This document shows positions 41,873 through 52,247 of a stretch of DNA of 64,000 bases, piece after piece. Positions within the stretch are counted from its first letter, which is position 1. The number at the start of each line of letters is the position of its first letter. Below the pieces are notes generated by a model. That model was not told where the DNA came from, did no database searches, and saw nothing but the letters and a program-made list of their open reading frames with translations. Position numbers and translations under genes: made by a program. Location: contig CANLVO010000001.1 of the NCBI GenBank assembly GCA_947494645.1, positions 682,001 to 746,000 on the forward strand, written 5' to 3'. The DNA comes from an uncultured Litoreibacter sp. Its GTDB lineage: Bacteria > Pseudomonadota > Alphaproteobacteria > Rhodobacterales > Rhodobacteraceae.

Positions 41873-43519
41873 TCATCCTTTCCCGGAAGGTTTCAGGTCG
41901 CGAAAGGCTTGCCCCGTCGCGGTTAGGTATTCTTCCTCATCCCAGAACCCAATGAGAATTCCGTCTTTGGCGGCCGTTTTCTGGCGGGCCAAAACGGCGG
42001 GTGTGGCCGTGATCCGGGTGTGGTGACGTGTCGCCCACCTGAGCAGGGCCGCATCCATTCGCACGCGCTGCTCGACATGTTCTGGTGCGTCTGAGCGCCC
42101 AAGATCGTGGAGCTCATTCGGGTCGGTCTCAAGGTCGAAAAGGACCGGCGCGAATCCTTCACAGCGGATGTATTTCCATCGGCCATCAAAGATCATGACC
42201 GTATGGGCGTCTTCCTGCGGAACGCCGAGTGACGCCGCCATTTCCGACCAGTGATAATCATGTTCGCTGATCACGTATTGGCGGGAAAACCCTTCGGTTC
42301 CGTGCAAAAGCGGCGTCAGGTCGCGGCCCTCGATCACGTGGGGTTTTGACCTGCAGCCGAGCGCAGTCATGAAGGTCGGCGCAAGGTCGATCATTTCGAC
42401 TAGCGCGTCCGAGACCATGCCTCGGGTGGCATCGGCCTCGGGACGGGGGTCTGCGATGATCAGCGGCACTTTGACGGCCATTTCGTGGTAGAAGTCTTTG
42501 TCCCCCATCCAGTGATCGCCCATGTAGTCGCCGTGATCGGAGGAAAAGGCGATGATTGTGTTCTGGCTTAGGCCTGTCTCGTCCATCCAAGCGAACAACC
42601 GGCCCAGATTGTCATCCAGCTGCTTGATCAGGCCCATATAGGCCGGGATGACATGCTCTCGGACATGATCACGCGAGAAACTGCGGCAGACGCGGGCGTC
42701 GAGATAGGCGCGCATGAGGGGATGGTCGGTGTCTCGTTCGGCATCCGACCGGATGGGATCCACAATATGCGTCTCGTCAAACATATCGTGATAGGGGGCC
42801 GGCACGATGTAGGGCCAATGCGGTTTGATATAGCTGAGATGGCACATCCACGGACGGCCATCTTCCTCGGCCTCTTTCATGAAATCCATCGCCCGGTCCG
42901 TCATATAAGCGGTTTCCGAGTGTTCTTCGGGGACATTGGCGGGAAGTCGGGAGTTTTTCAGCAGCCAAGCCGATAGTAGCTCTCCGTCCTCGTCCAGGCC
43001 GGAATTGGCGAAGTCCTCCCATGGGTTGTCGCTGTCATAGCCATGAGCCACGAGATAGTCATCATAGGCGGACCATTGTTGACGCGGGCTGTCGGGATGA
43101 AGGCCATCGTCACGCTCGAAGGGATCAAACCCGCATTCCGACCGGTGCACCCCGATTTCGCTTTTCGGATCGATGCCAAGCCATGCCATCCCTTCTTTGT
43201 CGGCGATCATGTGAGTTTTGCCGACCAGTACCGCGCGGGCACCGGCTTCGCGCAGGTGATCGCCCAGCGTGGGTTCTCCGACCCGAAGCGGCATGCCGTT
43301 CCAGGTGGACCCGTGGCTGCGGACATAGCGCCCTGTGTAGGCGGACATGCGGGACGGGCCACAAACGGGCGATTGCACATAGGCACGATCAAAACGCACG
43401 CCGCGCTTGGCCAAGGCGTCAATATGGGGCGTGTGAAGATGGGGGTGGCCGTAGCAGCTGAGGTAGTCGAACCGAAGCTGATCTGCCATGATCCACAAGA
43501 CGTTGGGTCTATCAGTCAT
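41873..43519 (-). CDS. Sulfatase-like hydrolase (alkaline phosphatase superfamily)
   Basis: A 548-aa cytoplasmic protein (no signal peptide). The start RPNVLWIMADQLRFDYLSCY carries the metal-binding Asp. The sulfatase signature C53-G-P-S-R57 within SPVCGPSRMSAYTG has the Cys that is converted to formylglycine. GARAVLVGKTHMI supplies the second signature, and SSDHGDYMGDHWMGDKDF the C-terminal metal ligands. It could be an organosulfate sulfatase or a related phosphonate/phosphodiester hydrolase. It overlaps the upstream MarR gene by ATGA and lies opposite a TAXI-TRAP transporter, suggesting uptake and cleavage of an anionic ester. No maturase gene is adjacent. Confidence 0.88.
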   Translation of the reverse strand: MTDRPNVLWIMADQLRFDYLSCYGHPHLHTPHIDALAKRGVRFDRAYVQSPVCGPSRMSAYTGRYVRSHGSTWNGMPLRVGEPTLGDHLREAGARAVLVGKTHMIADKEGMAWLGIDPKSEIGVHRSECGFDPFERDDGLHPDSPRQQWSAYDDYLVAHGYDSDNPWEDFANSGLDEDGELLSAWLLKNSRLPANVPEEHSETAYMTDRAMDFMKEAEEDGRPWMCHLSYIKPHWPYIVPAPYHDMFDETHIVDPIRSDAERDTDHPLMRAYLDARVCRSFSRDHVREHVIPAYMGLIKQLDDNLGRLFAWMDETGLSQNTIIAFSSDHGDYMGDHWMGDKDFYHEMAVKVPLIIADPRPEADATRGMVSDALVEMIDLAPTFMTALGCRSKPHVIEGRDLTPLLHGTEGFSRQYVISEHDYHWSEMAASLGVPQEDAHTVMIFDGRWKYIRCEGFAPVLFDLETDPNELHDLGRSDAPEHVEQRVRMDAALLRWATRHHTRITATPAVLARQKTAAKDGILIGFWDEEEYLTATGQAFRDLKPSGKG

Positions 43520-44025
43520 GCTGCGCCCTCTGTCGCCGGGGTAAGGGAGGCGGGGTCTTCTACGAACTGCTCGAAACGGTCGATCAGGCCGAGGAAGGTG
43601 TCGAGATCGGCTTCGGAAAATGCGTCTGAAAGGGCCGCTCGTCGCTGTGACATGATCACTGATGTTTCCTCGAAAACGGAACGCCCAGCTGTGGTGAGCG
43701 CGACCAGAGACGTCCTGCGATCGCTTGTGCCTGTCGTGGTTGCGACATAGCCCTTCTCGATCATGGCCGGGATGGTTCGGCTGATCAGGGCGTGATCGGT
43801 GCGTTGGATGGAGGCCATCTCTGTTACCGTCAAAGGACCGGCCTCAGCCAAATCCCACAGTACACGCCATTCGGTAATTGAGAGGGTCCCTTTGGATTTG
43901 AGCAATCGTTTGGCTTGCGTGCGGGAGGCCAGCGCCGCCGCCTGCAACCGCCCGAACAGGTTACGCTCCTGTGTGAGACACCGCGCATTGTAGCGATCAA
44001 CGCGATCATTCTGGGTTGTTGTCAT
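43516..44025 (-). CDS. MarR family transcriptional regulator
   Basis: A 169-aa winged-helix regulator. The DNA-binding region is clear (SITEWRVLWDLAEAGPLTVT, then EMASIQRTDHALISRTIPAM and the wing KGYVATTTGTSDRRTSLVAL). AAGGAGG precedes ATG 44025. It is translationally coupled to the sulfatase-like gene and divergent from the TRAP genes, so it probably controls both from the 134-base region between them, where a GTGAC-AA-GTCAC palindrome is found. Confidence 0.9.
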   Translation of the reverse strand: MTTTQNDRVDRYNARCLTQERNLFGRLQAAALASRTQAKRLLKSKGTLSITEWRVLWDLAEAGPLTVTEMASIQRTDHALISRTIPAMIEKGYVATTTGTSDRRTSLVALTTAGRSVFEETSVIMSQRRAALSDAFSEADLDTFLGLIDRFEQFVEDPASLTPATEGAA

Positions 44026-44060
44026 GGGTCCTCCTTCCCGCAATAAGACCAGCAATTATT

Positions 44061-44080
44061 TTGCGTGACAAGTCACATAA
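44061..44080. promoter_or_regulatory. Candidate MarR operator
   Basis: The inverted repeat GTGAC-AA-GTCAC (44065-44076), with outer TT/AA pairs extending it to 20 bp, lies in the AT-rich divergent promoter region between the MarR-sulfatase unit and the TAXI gene. Size and symmetry suit a MarR dimer. Inferred from position. Confidence 0.5.
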
Positions 44081-44159
44081 TTTTTGCAAATCTTCCTGCG
44101 ATGCCCGTGACAAGCGGGACTACTGTGCGCCCGCATGCGCACCGTTCAGGGAGGAAAAC

Positions 44160-45215
44160 ATGATCAAGACATCTATTGCAGGTGCTGTGCTGGCGCTATT
44201 GCCCGCAGCAGCCTTCGCGCAAGCGACACTGACGGCGGAAACCACCTCGCCGGGGTCCACACCGCATTACATTGACACGACGCTTGCCGCCGCTCTGGAC
44301 GCGGATGGTGTGGCGACCATGCAGATCACCGAAGGGGCCACGCTGACGAACTCGGTTCAGGCCGTGGCAGAAGGCCAGCTCGATATGGCACCTGCGCCGC
44401 TGATCCTGCCCTTCCTGCTGTCGCGCGGCGTTGGCCCCTATTCCGGCGTGGGAGCCGAGAAGGGTGCGGAGCTTGCGGGCAACATTCGGGCACTGTTCTT
44501 CTCAGCCCCGTCGGCACAGCTATTTGGTCATTACAACAGCGGTGCGATCCAAGGGATCGAGGATATAGAAGGCAAGCGCATCTACAACGGCCCGCCGCGT
44601 GGTGCCGCGCTGACAACGGGACGGGCGGCGATCCAGCTTTTGTCTGGTCTGAAGGACGGCGAAGGTTATGAGGGCGTCCAAACGCCTTGGCCAGACACGG
44701 TTTCGACGATCACGGGCGGCGCGGTCGATGGCTGGACGCTTCCCGAAGGCCTGCCCTCTGGACGTCAGATTGCGATTGCGGCCGCGGGCGGCACGACACT
44801 TTACGATATGCCGTCTGACCTGCTGAACAGCGAGCTGGGGCAACAGATCATCAACGCGCCGGGCAACACGGCCTATTCGATTCCGGTCGAAGAGTATCGC
44901 GCCGCCTACGCAGGCAACGACATCACAATTGTGACGGATGATGACACGTTCGACACGTTTGCCTTGGCATTCGCGCAGATCGTGCCCGCGACGATGGACG
45001 AAGACCTCGCCTACCAGATCACCAAATCCTACCTCGCGGCGCAGGAACGGTTTGAGACCGGCTCCCCCCGTGGCCCCTACCTGTTCCTGAGCTTCGGGGA
45101 CATTGACGGGACCAGCCAAGGTGTTTGCGGTGCAGTGACGATGAAACTGCACCCCGGTGCCGTCCGCGCTTATGAAGAGGCGGGCCACAGCATCGCGGAT
45201 TGCGTCAAGCCTTAA
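44160..45215 (+). CDS. TAXI family TRAP transporter substrate-binding protein
   Basis: A 351-aa periplasmic protein with signal peptide (MIKTSIAGAVLALLPAAAFA). The TAXI features are visible: ATLTAETTSPGSTPHYIDTT at the mature N-terminus, AVAEGQLDMAPAPLILPFLL, and the C-terminal YRAAYAGNDITIVTDDDTFD. It should deliver an unknown organic anion to the membrane component. GGGAGG precedes the ATG. The fused permease gene follows after 31 bases. Confidence 0.9.
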   Translation: MIKTSIAGAVLALLPAAAFAQATLTAETTSPGSTPHYIDTTLAAALDADGVATMQITEGATLTNSVQAVAEGQLDMAPAPLILPFLLSRGVGPYSGVGAEKGAELAGNIRALFFSAPSAQLFGHYNSGAIQGIEDIEGKRIYNGPPRGAALTTGRAAIQLLSGLKDGEGYEGVQTPWPDTVSTITGGAVDGWTLPEGLPSGRQIAIAAAGGTTLYDMPSDLLNSELGQQIINAPGNTAYSIPVEEYRAAYAGNDITIVTDDDTFDTFALAFAQIVPATMDEDLAYQITKSYLAAQERFETGSPRGPYLFLSFGDIDGTSQGVCGAVTMKLHPGAVRAYEEAGHSIADCVKP

Positions 45216-45246
45216 GGTTTCTGGCAATCCGCAATAAGGTTTGGTC

Positions 45247-47553
45247 ATGAACGACACGACCACCAACAGATCACAGGGGCAGCGCATCGCGCTGCTCCTC
45301 GCGGTTTTGCTGGTCTTGGTGGGCATGGTGAACACCCTGCCAGAGATACCGGGGCTTCAGAACTGGGCGCGCGAGCTGACCGGCATTCGGTTCTTCCGTA
45401 TCTCGGGATTTCCGACCGAATATCTGTTCCCGCCGCTCTTCGTGCTGATGATGGTGATCGTCGCCCTTGATGCGAGCCTCTACCGAATTTGGCGCGAGAC
45501 GCGTCCCAAACGGGCGTGGCTTGGGGCCGCGCTGGATATCGGTCTTGTCGCGGCAGCGCTTTTGGGGGCCTTGGGGTATTGGATCGAAATCGATTCCGTC
45601 TGCCTGATCGACCAGATCACCGGCGAGCGCGCGCGCCTGATCGATGACGCCCTGAGCCGGTCTGAGAACTTGATCCCCGGCTTGACCCTAGAGGCCGAGG
45701 TGCCCGCTTGCCAGGCCCGGCTTGGGGTCTGGAGCTTACCGCTGCTCTTCACCATCATCCTGCTCTTTTTCCTGTACAATATCCGGGTCTGGGGCCTGCC
45801 GCTGGTCATCGTGGCCAGCGTGGTGGTGCTGTATACCGTTGTCACCGCGCTGGTCTGGGTGTTCGACCTGAGTGACAACAATTTCTTGCTGACCAAACTG
45901 GGGGCCGATGGCGGTGATGCCTTGGCTGCAGCGGTGCAAAAGGCCACGAACGTGTTCATAACGCCGGATGGGTTCATGGGCCGTTTCATGGACATCATCA
46001 TCAATCAGGTTTTCCCCTACGTGGTGCTGGGCGCATTGTTCGGCGCTTCCGCGGGCGGCACCTCGCTGATCAAGCTGGCGGTGCGCTTGACGCGCAACTT
46101 GCGGGGCGGTCCCGCGCATGCTGCCATCGTTTCTTCTGCGATGTTTGGCACCATCACTGGCGGCCCTGTGACGAACGTCCTTTCGACCGGTCGGCTCACC
46201 ATTCCCATGATGCGGCGCAACGGGTTCTCTCCGCAATTTGCGGGCGGGGTCGAGGCGGCGGCGTCCTCGGGCGGGCAGATCATGCCGCCGGTCATGGGCA
46301 TTGCGGCCTTCGTTCTCGTGGCGTTGACGGCGGTGCCCTACACCAAAGTGATCACGGCGGCCTTCATCCCGGCCATTGCGTTCTTCGTGTCGATCTTCCT
46401 TGCGGTGATGTTTCAGGCCCGACGCGAAAACGTTGAGCCGATGCGGGACATTCCGGACGACCTGATCATGACGCGGCAAGACTGGCGCAACCTTTGGATC
46501 ATCTTCCTGCCAATTCTGACGATCCTGTTCCTGTTGTTGGGCAATAAGGATACGATCAGCCAAGGGTGGATGGCCGCGCTTCTGCCACAGGTGGTCGTAC
46601 AAACCATTGTAAATGCCGCCGGCGATGCGGTTTCCGCGGGATGGTGGGCAGTCGCCCTGCTGCTTCCGTTGATGTTTTTGGACCCTGAAACGCGCGCGCA
46701 CCCAAGCAAGGTTCTGACCGCGCTCGGGGAGGGCGGCATTCTGATCTCGCGGCTTTTTCTGCTGCTGTTTGCAGTCTCCATCATCGCGGCCTTCCTGAAT
46801 GAAAGCGGTTTGACGGGCGAGCTGACCCGCGCGGTGACATCCTGGTTGGCACAGGTGACCTCCATCAGCCTGCTTGGGTTCCAGATCCCGATCGTGGGCG
46901 GGGTCTATCTGATGCTGGCGCTCATGTGCGCCATGCTCTGCGCGATCCTTCTGGGCATGGGGATGCCGACGGTCCCGGCCTATGTGAACGTCGCATTGTT
47001 GCTGGGCCCGCTGCTTGCTCAACTTGGCGTCAGCTTCTTCACCGCCAATATGTTTGTCTTCTATTTCGCCGTTGCCTCGGCCATCACACCCCCGGTCGCT
47101 GTGGCCGCTTTTGCCGCTGCATCCATCACCCGGACCGAGCCGATGCGGACAGCCTTGTCCGCCGTTCGGGTCGGCATTGTGATGTTCACGATCCCCTTTG
47201 TGTTTGCGTGGTATCCGGAATTGCTGCTTATCCCCGAGGCCGTCACGATCACCGACGAGACCGGGCGGCGCGTCTTTATGGATGGATATACGGAGGACAC
47301 CGACATCGGCGCGCTTTTGGTGTTGCTGTGCCGCCTGCTGGCCGCGCTCTATCTGATCGCCTCTGCACTGGCGCGGTTCGACCGTGCGGCTCTCAGGTCG
47401 TGGGAAGTGTTCCTCCGCATCTTGGCAGCCATACTTATTCTCTGGAAATCACCTGTCGTGATTGCGGCGGGTGTTGCGCTCGCCCTCTTGTTGGTCTCAA
47501 CCCACATTTTTGCGACCTCGAAAGCCGCCAAACCGGCGCGGAACAGAGCTTAA
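45247..47553 (+). CDS. TRAP transporter fused permease (DctQM type)
   Basis: A 768-aa inner-membrane protein that fuses the small (4TM) and large (12TM) TRAP permease subunits, typical of TAXI systems. An N-terminal helix block is followed by a long DctM-like region with NQVFPYVVLGALFGASAGGT, FGTITGGPVTNVLSTGRLTI and SGGQIMPPVMGIAAFVLVAL. The C-terminus has extra helices. It uses a sodium gradient. ATG 45247 is preferred over TTG 45241, because TAAGG lies 8 bases upstream. It forms a two-gene operon with the binding protein. Confidence 0.92.
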   Translation: MNDTTTNRSQGQRIALLLAVLLVLVGMVNTLPEIPGLQNWARELTGIRFFRISGFPTEYLFPPLFVLMMVIVALDASLYRIWRETRPKRAWLGAALDIGLVAAALLGALGYWIEIDSVCLIDQITGERARLIDDALSRSENLIPGLTLEAEVPACQARLGVWSLPLLFTIILLFFLYNIRVWGLPLVIVASVVVLYTVVTALVWVFDLSDNNFLLTKLGADGGDALAAAVQKATNVFITPDGFMGRFMDIIINQVFPYVVLGALFGASAGGTSLIKLAVRLTRNLRGGPAHAAIVSSAMFGTITGGPVTNVLSTGRLTIPMMRRNGFSPQFAGGVEAAASSGGQIMPPVMGIAAFVLVALTAVPYTKVITAAFIPAIAFFVSIFLAVMFQARRENVEPMRDIPDDLIMTRQDWRNLWIIFLPILTILFLLLGNKDTISQGWMAALLPQVVVQTIVNAAGDAVSAGWWAVALLLPLMFLDPETRAHPSKVLTALGEGGILISRLFLLLFAVSIIAAFLNESGLTGELTRAVTSWLAQVTSISLLGFQIPIVGGVYLMLALMCAMLCAILLGMGMPTVPAYVNVALLLGPLLAQLGVSFFTANMFVFYFAVASAITPPVAVAAFAAASITRTEPMRTALSAVRVGIVMFTIPFVFAWYPELLLIPEAVTITDETGRRVFMDGYTEDTDIGALLVLLCRLLAALYLIASALARFDRAALRSWEVFLRILAAILILWKSPVVIAAGVALALLLVSTHIFATSKAAKPARNRA

Positions 47554-48076
47554 GCAAGAGAACAGCGTACCTGGTCCTGCGATGAGCAATGCCGCTGCTT
47601 TTCTAACCACGCTTGGAAACGCAATTGGGGCGAACCTTCTCTGAGATCGACTGGATCGAGAGCGTAAGCTGACGTTGGTGCAATCGGCGTCGCGCCAAAA
47701 AGAGGGCTCCTAGCGACCATCAGACGGGGCGCAGGATTGGACCCTGACCTGACTGGCACGGACCTCTCAGACGGCCGATACCGGCCATTCAACGAACCTA
47801 TGCCATGCTGGCCTGCAGCCCGTCGCAGGAGACCTTCGCTGCGCCTGCAGAGTTATAGGTGGATTGCACTCAAAGAACGCGGACCGGAGCGGTCATTCGC
47901 CGCGTGAGCAGAGAACCGTTTGCACAGGGGCAGTTCTCAGCAGGTTCACGGTAGGGGCGAATGATCGCAATTCTGCAAAATTCTTGCTCTCAAATTCGTG
48001 TCGGTGTCAGAGGAGCCAAGCGTCCGTTGTGTTTGAGCAATTGAAGCGCATACGAATTCATGCTGGGGGCCATTTC
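47554..48076. other. 523-base region without a clear gene
   Basis: No frame here has a ribosome site, family similarity or good codon use. An open frame runs into the YdcZ-like gene from 47864, but its part before 48077 is Arg/Ser/Cys-rich and looks non-coding. With the frameshift in the next gene, the stretch may be decayed DNA; the YdcZ promoter should lie near its end. Confidence 0.5.
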
Positions 48077-48522
48077 ATGATACTGCAAAATCTCGTGCTT
48101 GGGCTTACGCTCGGCGCCGTCGTGGCAATTTACTTTCCGATGATCGCAAAATCCGCTCAGGTCCTTGGCTCGGCACCCTTAGCAAATGTCCCATTCTTTG
48201 GAATTGCTTTTATGTCGTCCGTGATCATCGCGTTTGCTTCGGGCAGTCGGTTGACGGACTTCGGGAAGTTCACACAAATCCCTCCGGTTCTTCTGAGCGC
48301 AGGTGTGATGAGCGCCGGGTTGATCATCGGTTCGTCTTTTCTGATCCCAAAAATCGGATTGGGCGCTTTTGTCGTTCTGCTCGTTGCGGGTCAAATTCTC
48401 GCGGGCCTCGTTTTGGGCAGATTGGCATCTTCGGGATAGAGCCGCAGCAATTGACGCTCGCAAAGGTCGCCGGTGCCGTGATGGTGATCGTGGGGGTATA
48501 CCTCGTCAGCCTAGTGGGGTGA
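48077..48522 (+). pseudogene. Frameshifted YdcZ/DUF606 permease
   Basis: From ATG 48077 the frame encodes four membrane helices typical of half-size DMT proteins (LGLTLGAVVAIYFPMIAKSA, FGIAFMSSVIIAFASGSRLT, LLSAGVMSAGLIIGSSFLI and VVLLVAGQILAGLVL), then meets a stop at 48437-48439. From 48418 the minus-one frame continues with the expected ending QIGIFGIEPQQLTLAKVAGA and a last helix, stopping at 48522. The join is at GTTTTGGGCAG, so one base appears to be missing. The result would be a normal 148-aa protein. The cause may be mutation, sequencing error or recoding. Confidence 0.78.
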
Positions 48523-48789
48523 CAGGACGTCTCTATAAGAAAAACGTCGCGGCGACCGCTTGAGCGATTTACCGGTGCCGCGCGGCTTCAAGCACCTGCC
48601 TGATCCACACACGGTCAGGCCATTCGCTGTGCAACCACACGCTGCTTAAAGCGTTCATACACAACCGGCTCGGAGTAATCATTGGACGCTTTTGGTTAAG
48701 CCTGTCGCAGTGTTCTTGGGGCCGAATGTCGGCTATGCGGGACATCGCAGACATTGGTTGATTTAACCTCAACGTCTGCTGTCCCAACG
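48523..48789. other. 267-base region without a clear gene
   Basis: Small open frames on both strands have no ribosome site or family match. It separates the frameshifted permease from the convergent LysE gene. Nothing recognisable beyond that. Confidence 0.45.
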
Positions 48790-49422
48790 CTACCGTTTTT
48801 CATCCAAAACAAGCCGGGCAGCGAGCCCTGTGAAAACGAACCCAAGAAAATAGCCTGAGTACTTCTTGAGATTCCGGCGACCAGTTGAAAACGATTTTAC
48901 ACTTCCCGCTATCCAGATCAAAACTCCATGAACAGCAAAATCAATCGCGACAAACAGCGTTGCAAGTAGCATCACTTGAAGGCCGATGAGTCCTTTTTCT
49001 GGATCAAGGAACTGCGGAAAAAGGGCGAGAAAAAAGAGAGCGACCTTTGGGTTTAGAAGGTTGGTAATCAAACCCTGCCGAAAGATAACCAACAACGAGA
49101 GGTCGGTGATTGGGGCAGAATTTGCCGCTGCGTTTTCGGGGCCTCTGATCGCCTGCCAAGCGAGGAAGATGAGGTATGCCGCCCCAAGATATCTCACAGT
49201 ATCGTAGGCGTATGGTACGGCAAGGAACAGTTGCGATAGTCCTAGTGCAAGTATGAGGGCATGAACCAATGTGCCCGCGGATATTCCAACCTGTGTCATC
49301 AACCCGGCCATCCGGCCTTGAGCAGCACTTCTGGCCGCCACGAGAAGCATGTCTGGTCCAGGTGTCACAGCCAAAGCAAAGCTCGCTGCGGCGAAAATCC
49401 ATATTGTTGGCCAATCGGGCAC
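48790..49422 (-). CDS. LysE family exporter
   Basis: A 210-aa inner-membrane protein with six hydrophobic helices and the family elements AVTPGPDMLLVAARSAAQGR (about residues 18-37) and ITNLLNPKVALFFLALFPQF (about 117-136). It probably exports an amino acid or homoserine-lactone-like compound. The start is uncertain: GTG 49422, with GAGG 12 bases upstream, gives the usual family length, while ATG 49482 adds 20 residues with a weaker ribosome site. Related to the exporter at 4216-4812 but not a near copy. Confidence 0.85.
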   Translation of the reverse strand: MPDWPTIWIFAAASFALAVTPGPDMLLVAARSAAQGRMAGLMTQVGISAGTLVHALILALGLSQLFLAVPYAYDTVRYLGAAYLIFLAWQAIRGPENAAANSAPITDLSLLVIFRQGLITNLLNPKVALFFLALFPQFLDPEKGLIGLQVMLLATLFVAIDFAVHGVLIWIAGSVKSFSTGRRNLKKYSGYFLGFVFTGLAARLVLDEKR

Positions 49423-49573
49423 TATCAAAACCTCAAACAACGCTAGCGGTTCCAACAAACCCCATAGCTCACATGGATGCAACGCTCAGCATCGGTCACT
49501 TTGGGCTCAAAGCTGACACCCAACCGTTCCGATCGGGTTCAATACATGTTGCGCCTGTGTTGCGCCGGCCGTC

Positions 49574-50839
<1,266 letters not shown>

Positions 50840-50872
50840 TCAAGCGCCTAAACGCCCCAAAGGAGTGCGACC

Positions 50873-51265
50873 ATGAGCGATCACGACGAGACCTATTTCG
50901 GAAACGAGAGCGCGACCTTTGGCGACCGGGTGACCGCGGCCCGCGAGGCGGCAGCATTGAGCGACGAAAACTTTGCCCGCAAGCTGGGCGTTAAGCTGAA
51001 AACGGTGCAATCCTGGGAGCAGGATCTGGGCGAGCCGCGCGCCAACAAGCTGCAGATGATGGCGGGCATGCTGAACGTGTCGATGCGCTGGCTGCTGACG
51101 GGCGAGGGCGACGGCCCGGTGGTTCTGAGCGAGGCCGAGCCGATGCCGGGCGATCTGGCGGAGCTGCTCGCGGACCTGCGCCGCAGTCGGGCGGACATGA
51201 AGAAGATGACCGATAATCTGGCGCGGATGGAAGCGCGGGTCCAAGCGATGGTGGCCAAGGCCTGA
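50873..51265 (+). CDS. XRE family helix-turn-helix regulator
   Basis: A 130-aa protein with an N-terminal Cro/C1-type HTH (FGDRVTAAREAAALSDENFA, RKLGVKLKTVQSWEQDLGEP, residues about 17-55) and a C-terminal helical coiled coil (DLRRSRADMKKMTDNLARME). It has no sensor domain. It overlaps the sdhE start by one base (TGATG), a link seen in other Rhodobacterales. Its targets are unknown. Confidence 0.9.
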   Translation: MSDHDETYFGNESATFGDRVTAAREAAALSDENFARKLGVKLKTVQSWEQDLGEPRANKLQMMAGMLNVSMRWLLTGEGDGPVVLSEAEPMPGDLAELLADLRRSRADMKKMTDNLARMEARVQAMVAKA

Positions 51266-51546
51266 TGCGCGAGGAACCCCGCCACGACGAGCCGCGCGAT
51301 GTGCGGGTGCGGCGCTTGAAGCTGCGCTCGATGCGGCGGGGCATCAAGGAGATGGACCTCATTCTGGGCGGGTTTGCCGATGCGGGGCTCGCCGATCTGA
51401 GCGATGCTGATCTGGCACTTTACGACGAGATGCTGAGCGAGAATGACCATGACATGTATGCTTGGGCCTCGGGGCAGGTTGCGGCACCTGAGCGCTTCGC
51501 GGCACTGATGGCGCATGTCGTGGGCAGCGTGAAGCTTGGCCGTTAA
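51265..51546 (+). CDS. sdhE: Succinate dehydrogenase assembly factor 2 (SdhE)
   Basis: A 93-aa SdhE/DUF339 protein that assists covalent FAD attachment to succinate dehydrogenase. The RGxxE motif is present in SMRRGIKEMDLILGGFAD (about residues 24-41), and the helical C-terminal half has SENDHDMYAW. Translation is coupled to the XRE gene. The nearby acnA at 54730 is another citric-acid-cycle gene. Confidence 0.92.
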   Translation: MREEPRHDEPRDVRVRRLKLRSMRRGIKEMDLILGGFADAGLADLSDADLALYDEMLSENDHDMYAWASGQVAAPERFAALMAHVVGSVKLGR

Positions 51547-51663
51547 CCGCTTGTTGTCAAAGTTTTTTAAAATACCGGTCTTCGTTTAACCGATTGTTCA
51601 AGGGTTCGCCTCTATCCCTGTCTCCAACGCGCAGAGATGCCGCAGATTGCCACGGAGAGACAG

Positions 51664-52161
51664 ATGAGTATTCAGCAACGCTTCATGCAAACCGAGACCC
51701 GCGATTTCATGACCGGGTATCTTGAAAGCCTCGCGCTTTTGGAGCGGCTGCACCGTCTGCTTCTGGATGTGATCAAGGACGAGTTCGAGCGTCTGGGCCT
51801 TCTGGACATCAACGCAGTGCAAGCGCTGCTGCTGTTCAATATCTCCGACAATGAGGTCACCGCCGGCGAGCTGAAATCGCGCGGCTATTATCAGGGCTCA
51901 AACGTGTCCTACAACCTCAAGAAGCTGGTTGAGATGGGTTATATGCGCCAGCAACGCTGCGAGATTGATCGCCGGTCAGTGCGAGTGAAATTGACGCCCA
52001 AGGGCCGCGAGGTGCGCGACAATGTCGCCGACCTGTTTGCCCGCCATGCCGAAGGGATTGAAAGCAACGGGCTGCTGGGTCGCGACGGGGTCGATGACAT
52101 CAACAGCTCCCTGCGTCGGATGGAGCGGTATTGGAGCGACCAGATCCGCTATATCTACTAG
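51664..52161 (+). CDS. LdtR-like MarR family regulator
   Basis: A 165-aa winged-helix protein with the MarR fold (LGLLDINAVQALLLFNISDN, then EVTAGELKSRGYYQGSNVSY and the wing CEIDRRSVRVKLTPKGREV). The RGYYQGSNVSYNLKKLVEMG recognition region resembles LdtR/MdrA proteins of Rhizobiales and Rhodobacterales, which regulate cell-envelope L,D-transpeptidase genes. ATG 51664 follows GGAGAGA. No transpeptidase gene is adjacent. Confidence 0.88.
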   Translation: MSIQQRFMQTETRDFMTGYLESLALLERLHRLLLDVIKDEFERLGLLDINAVQALLLFNISDNEVTAGELKSRGYYQGSNVSYNLKKLVEMGYMRQQRCEIDRRSVRVKLTPKGREVRDNVADLFARHAEGIESNGLLGRDGVDDINSSLRRMERYWSDQIRYIY

Positions 52162-52227
52162 CGGGACCGCTGGCGGCAAACATCGTGGCCGTGCCCCATC
52201 GCCAGAGGCGGACGGGTCGCTGAACCA

Positions 52228-52247
52228 GAGTATTTAATGAGTATCAG
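52228..52247 (+). repeat. GAGTATTT-type motif copy
   Basis: A short degenerate copy (GAGTATTTAATGAG) between the convergent LdtR-like and ccmD genes. It partly overlaps the end of ccmD. Confidence 0.35.

Noticed and set aside
41873-43519. Choline-sulfatase assignment
   Set aside because: The signature fits sulfatases generally, but no choline transport or betaine genes are adjacent, so the substrate is left open.
47864-48076. N-terminal extension of the YdcZ-like frame
   Set aside because: Arg/Ser/Cys-rich, no similarity, and the family start is at 48077.
48569-48787. 72-codon minus-strand frame between the YdcZ remnant and LysE gene
   Set aside because: No ribosome site or recognisable domain; a faint resemblance to a regulator C-terminus was too weak to report.
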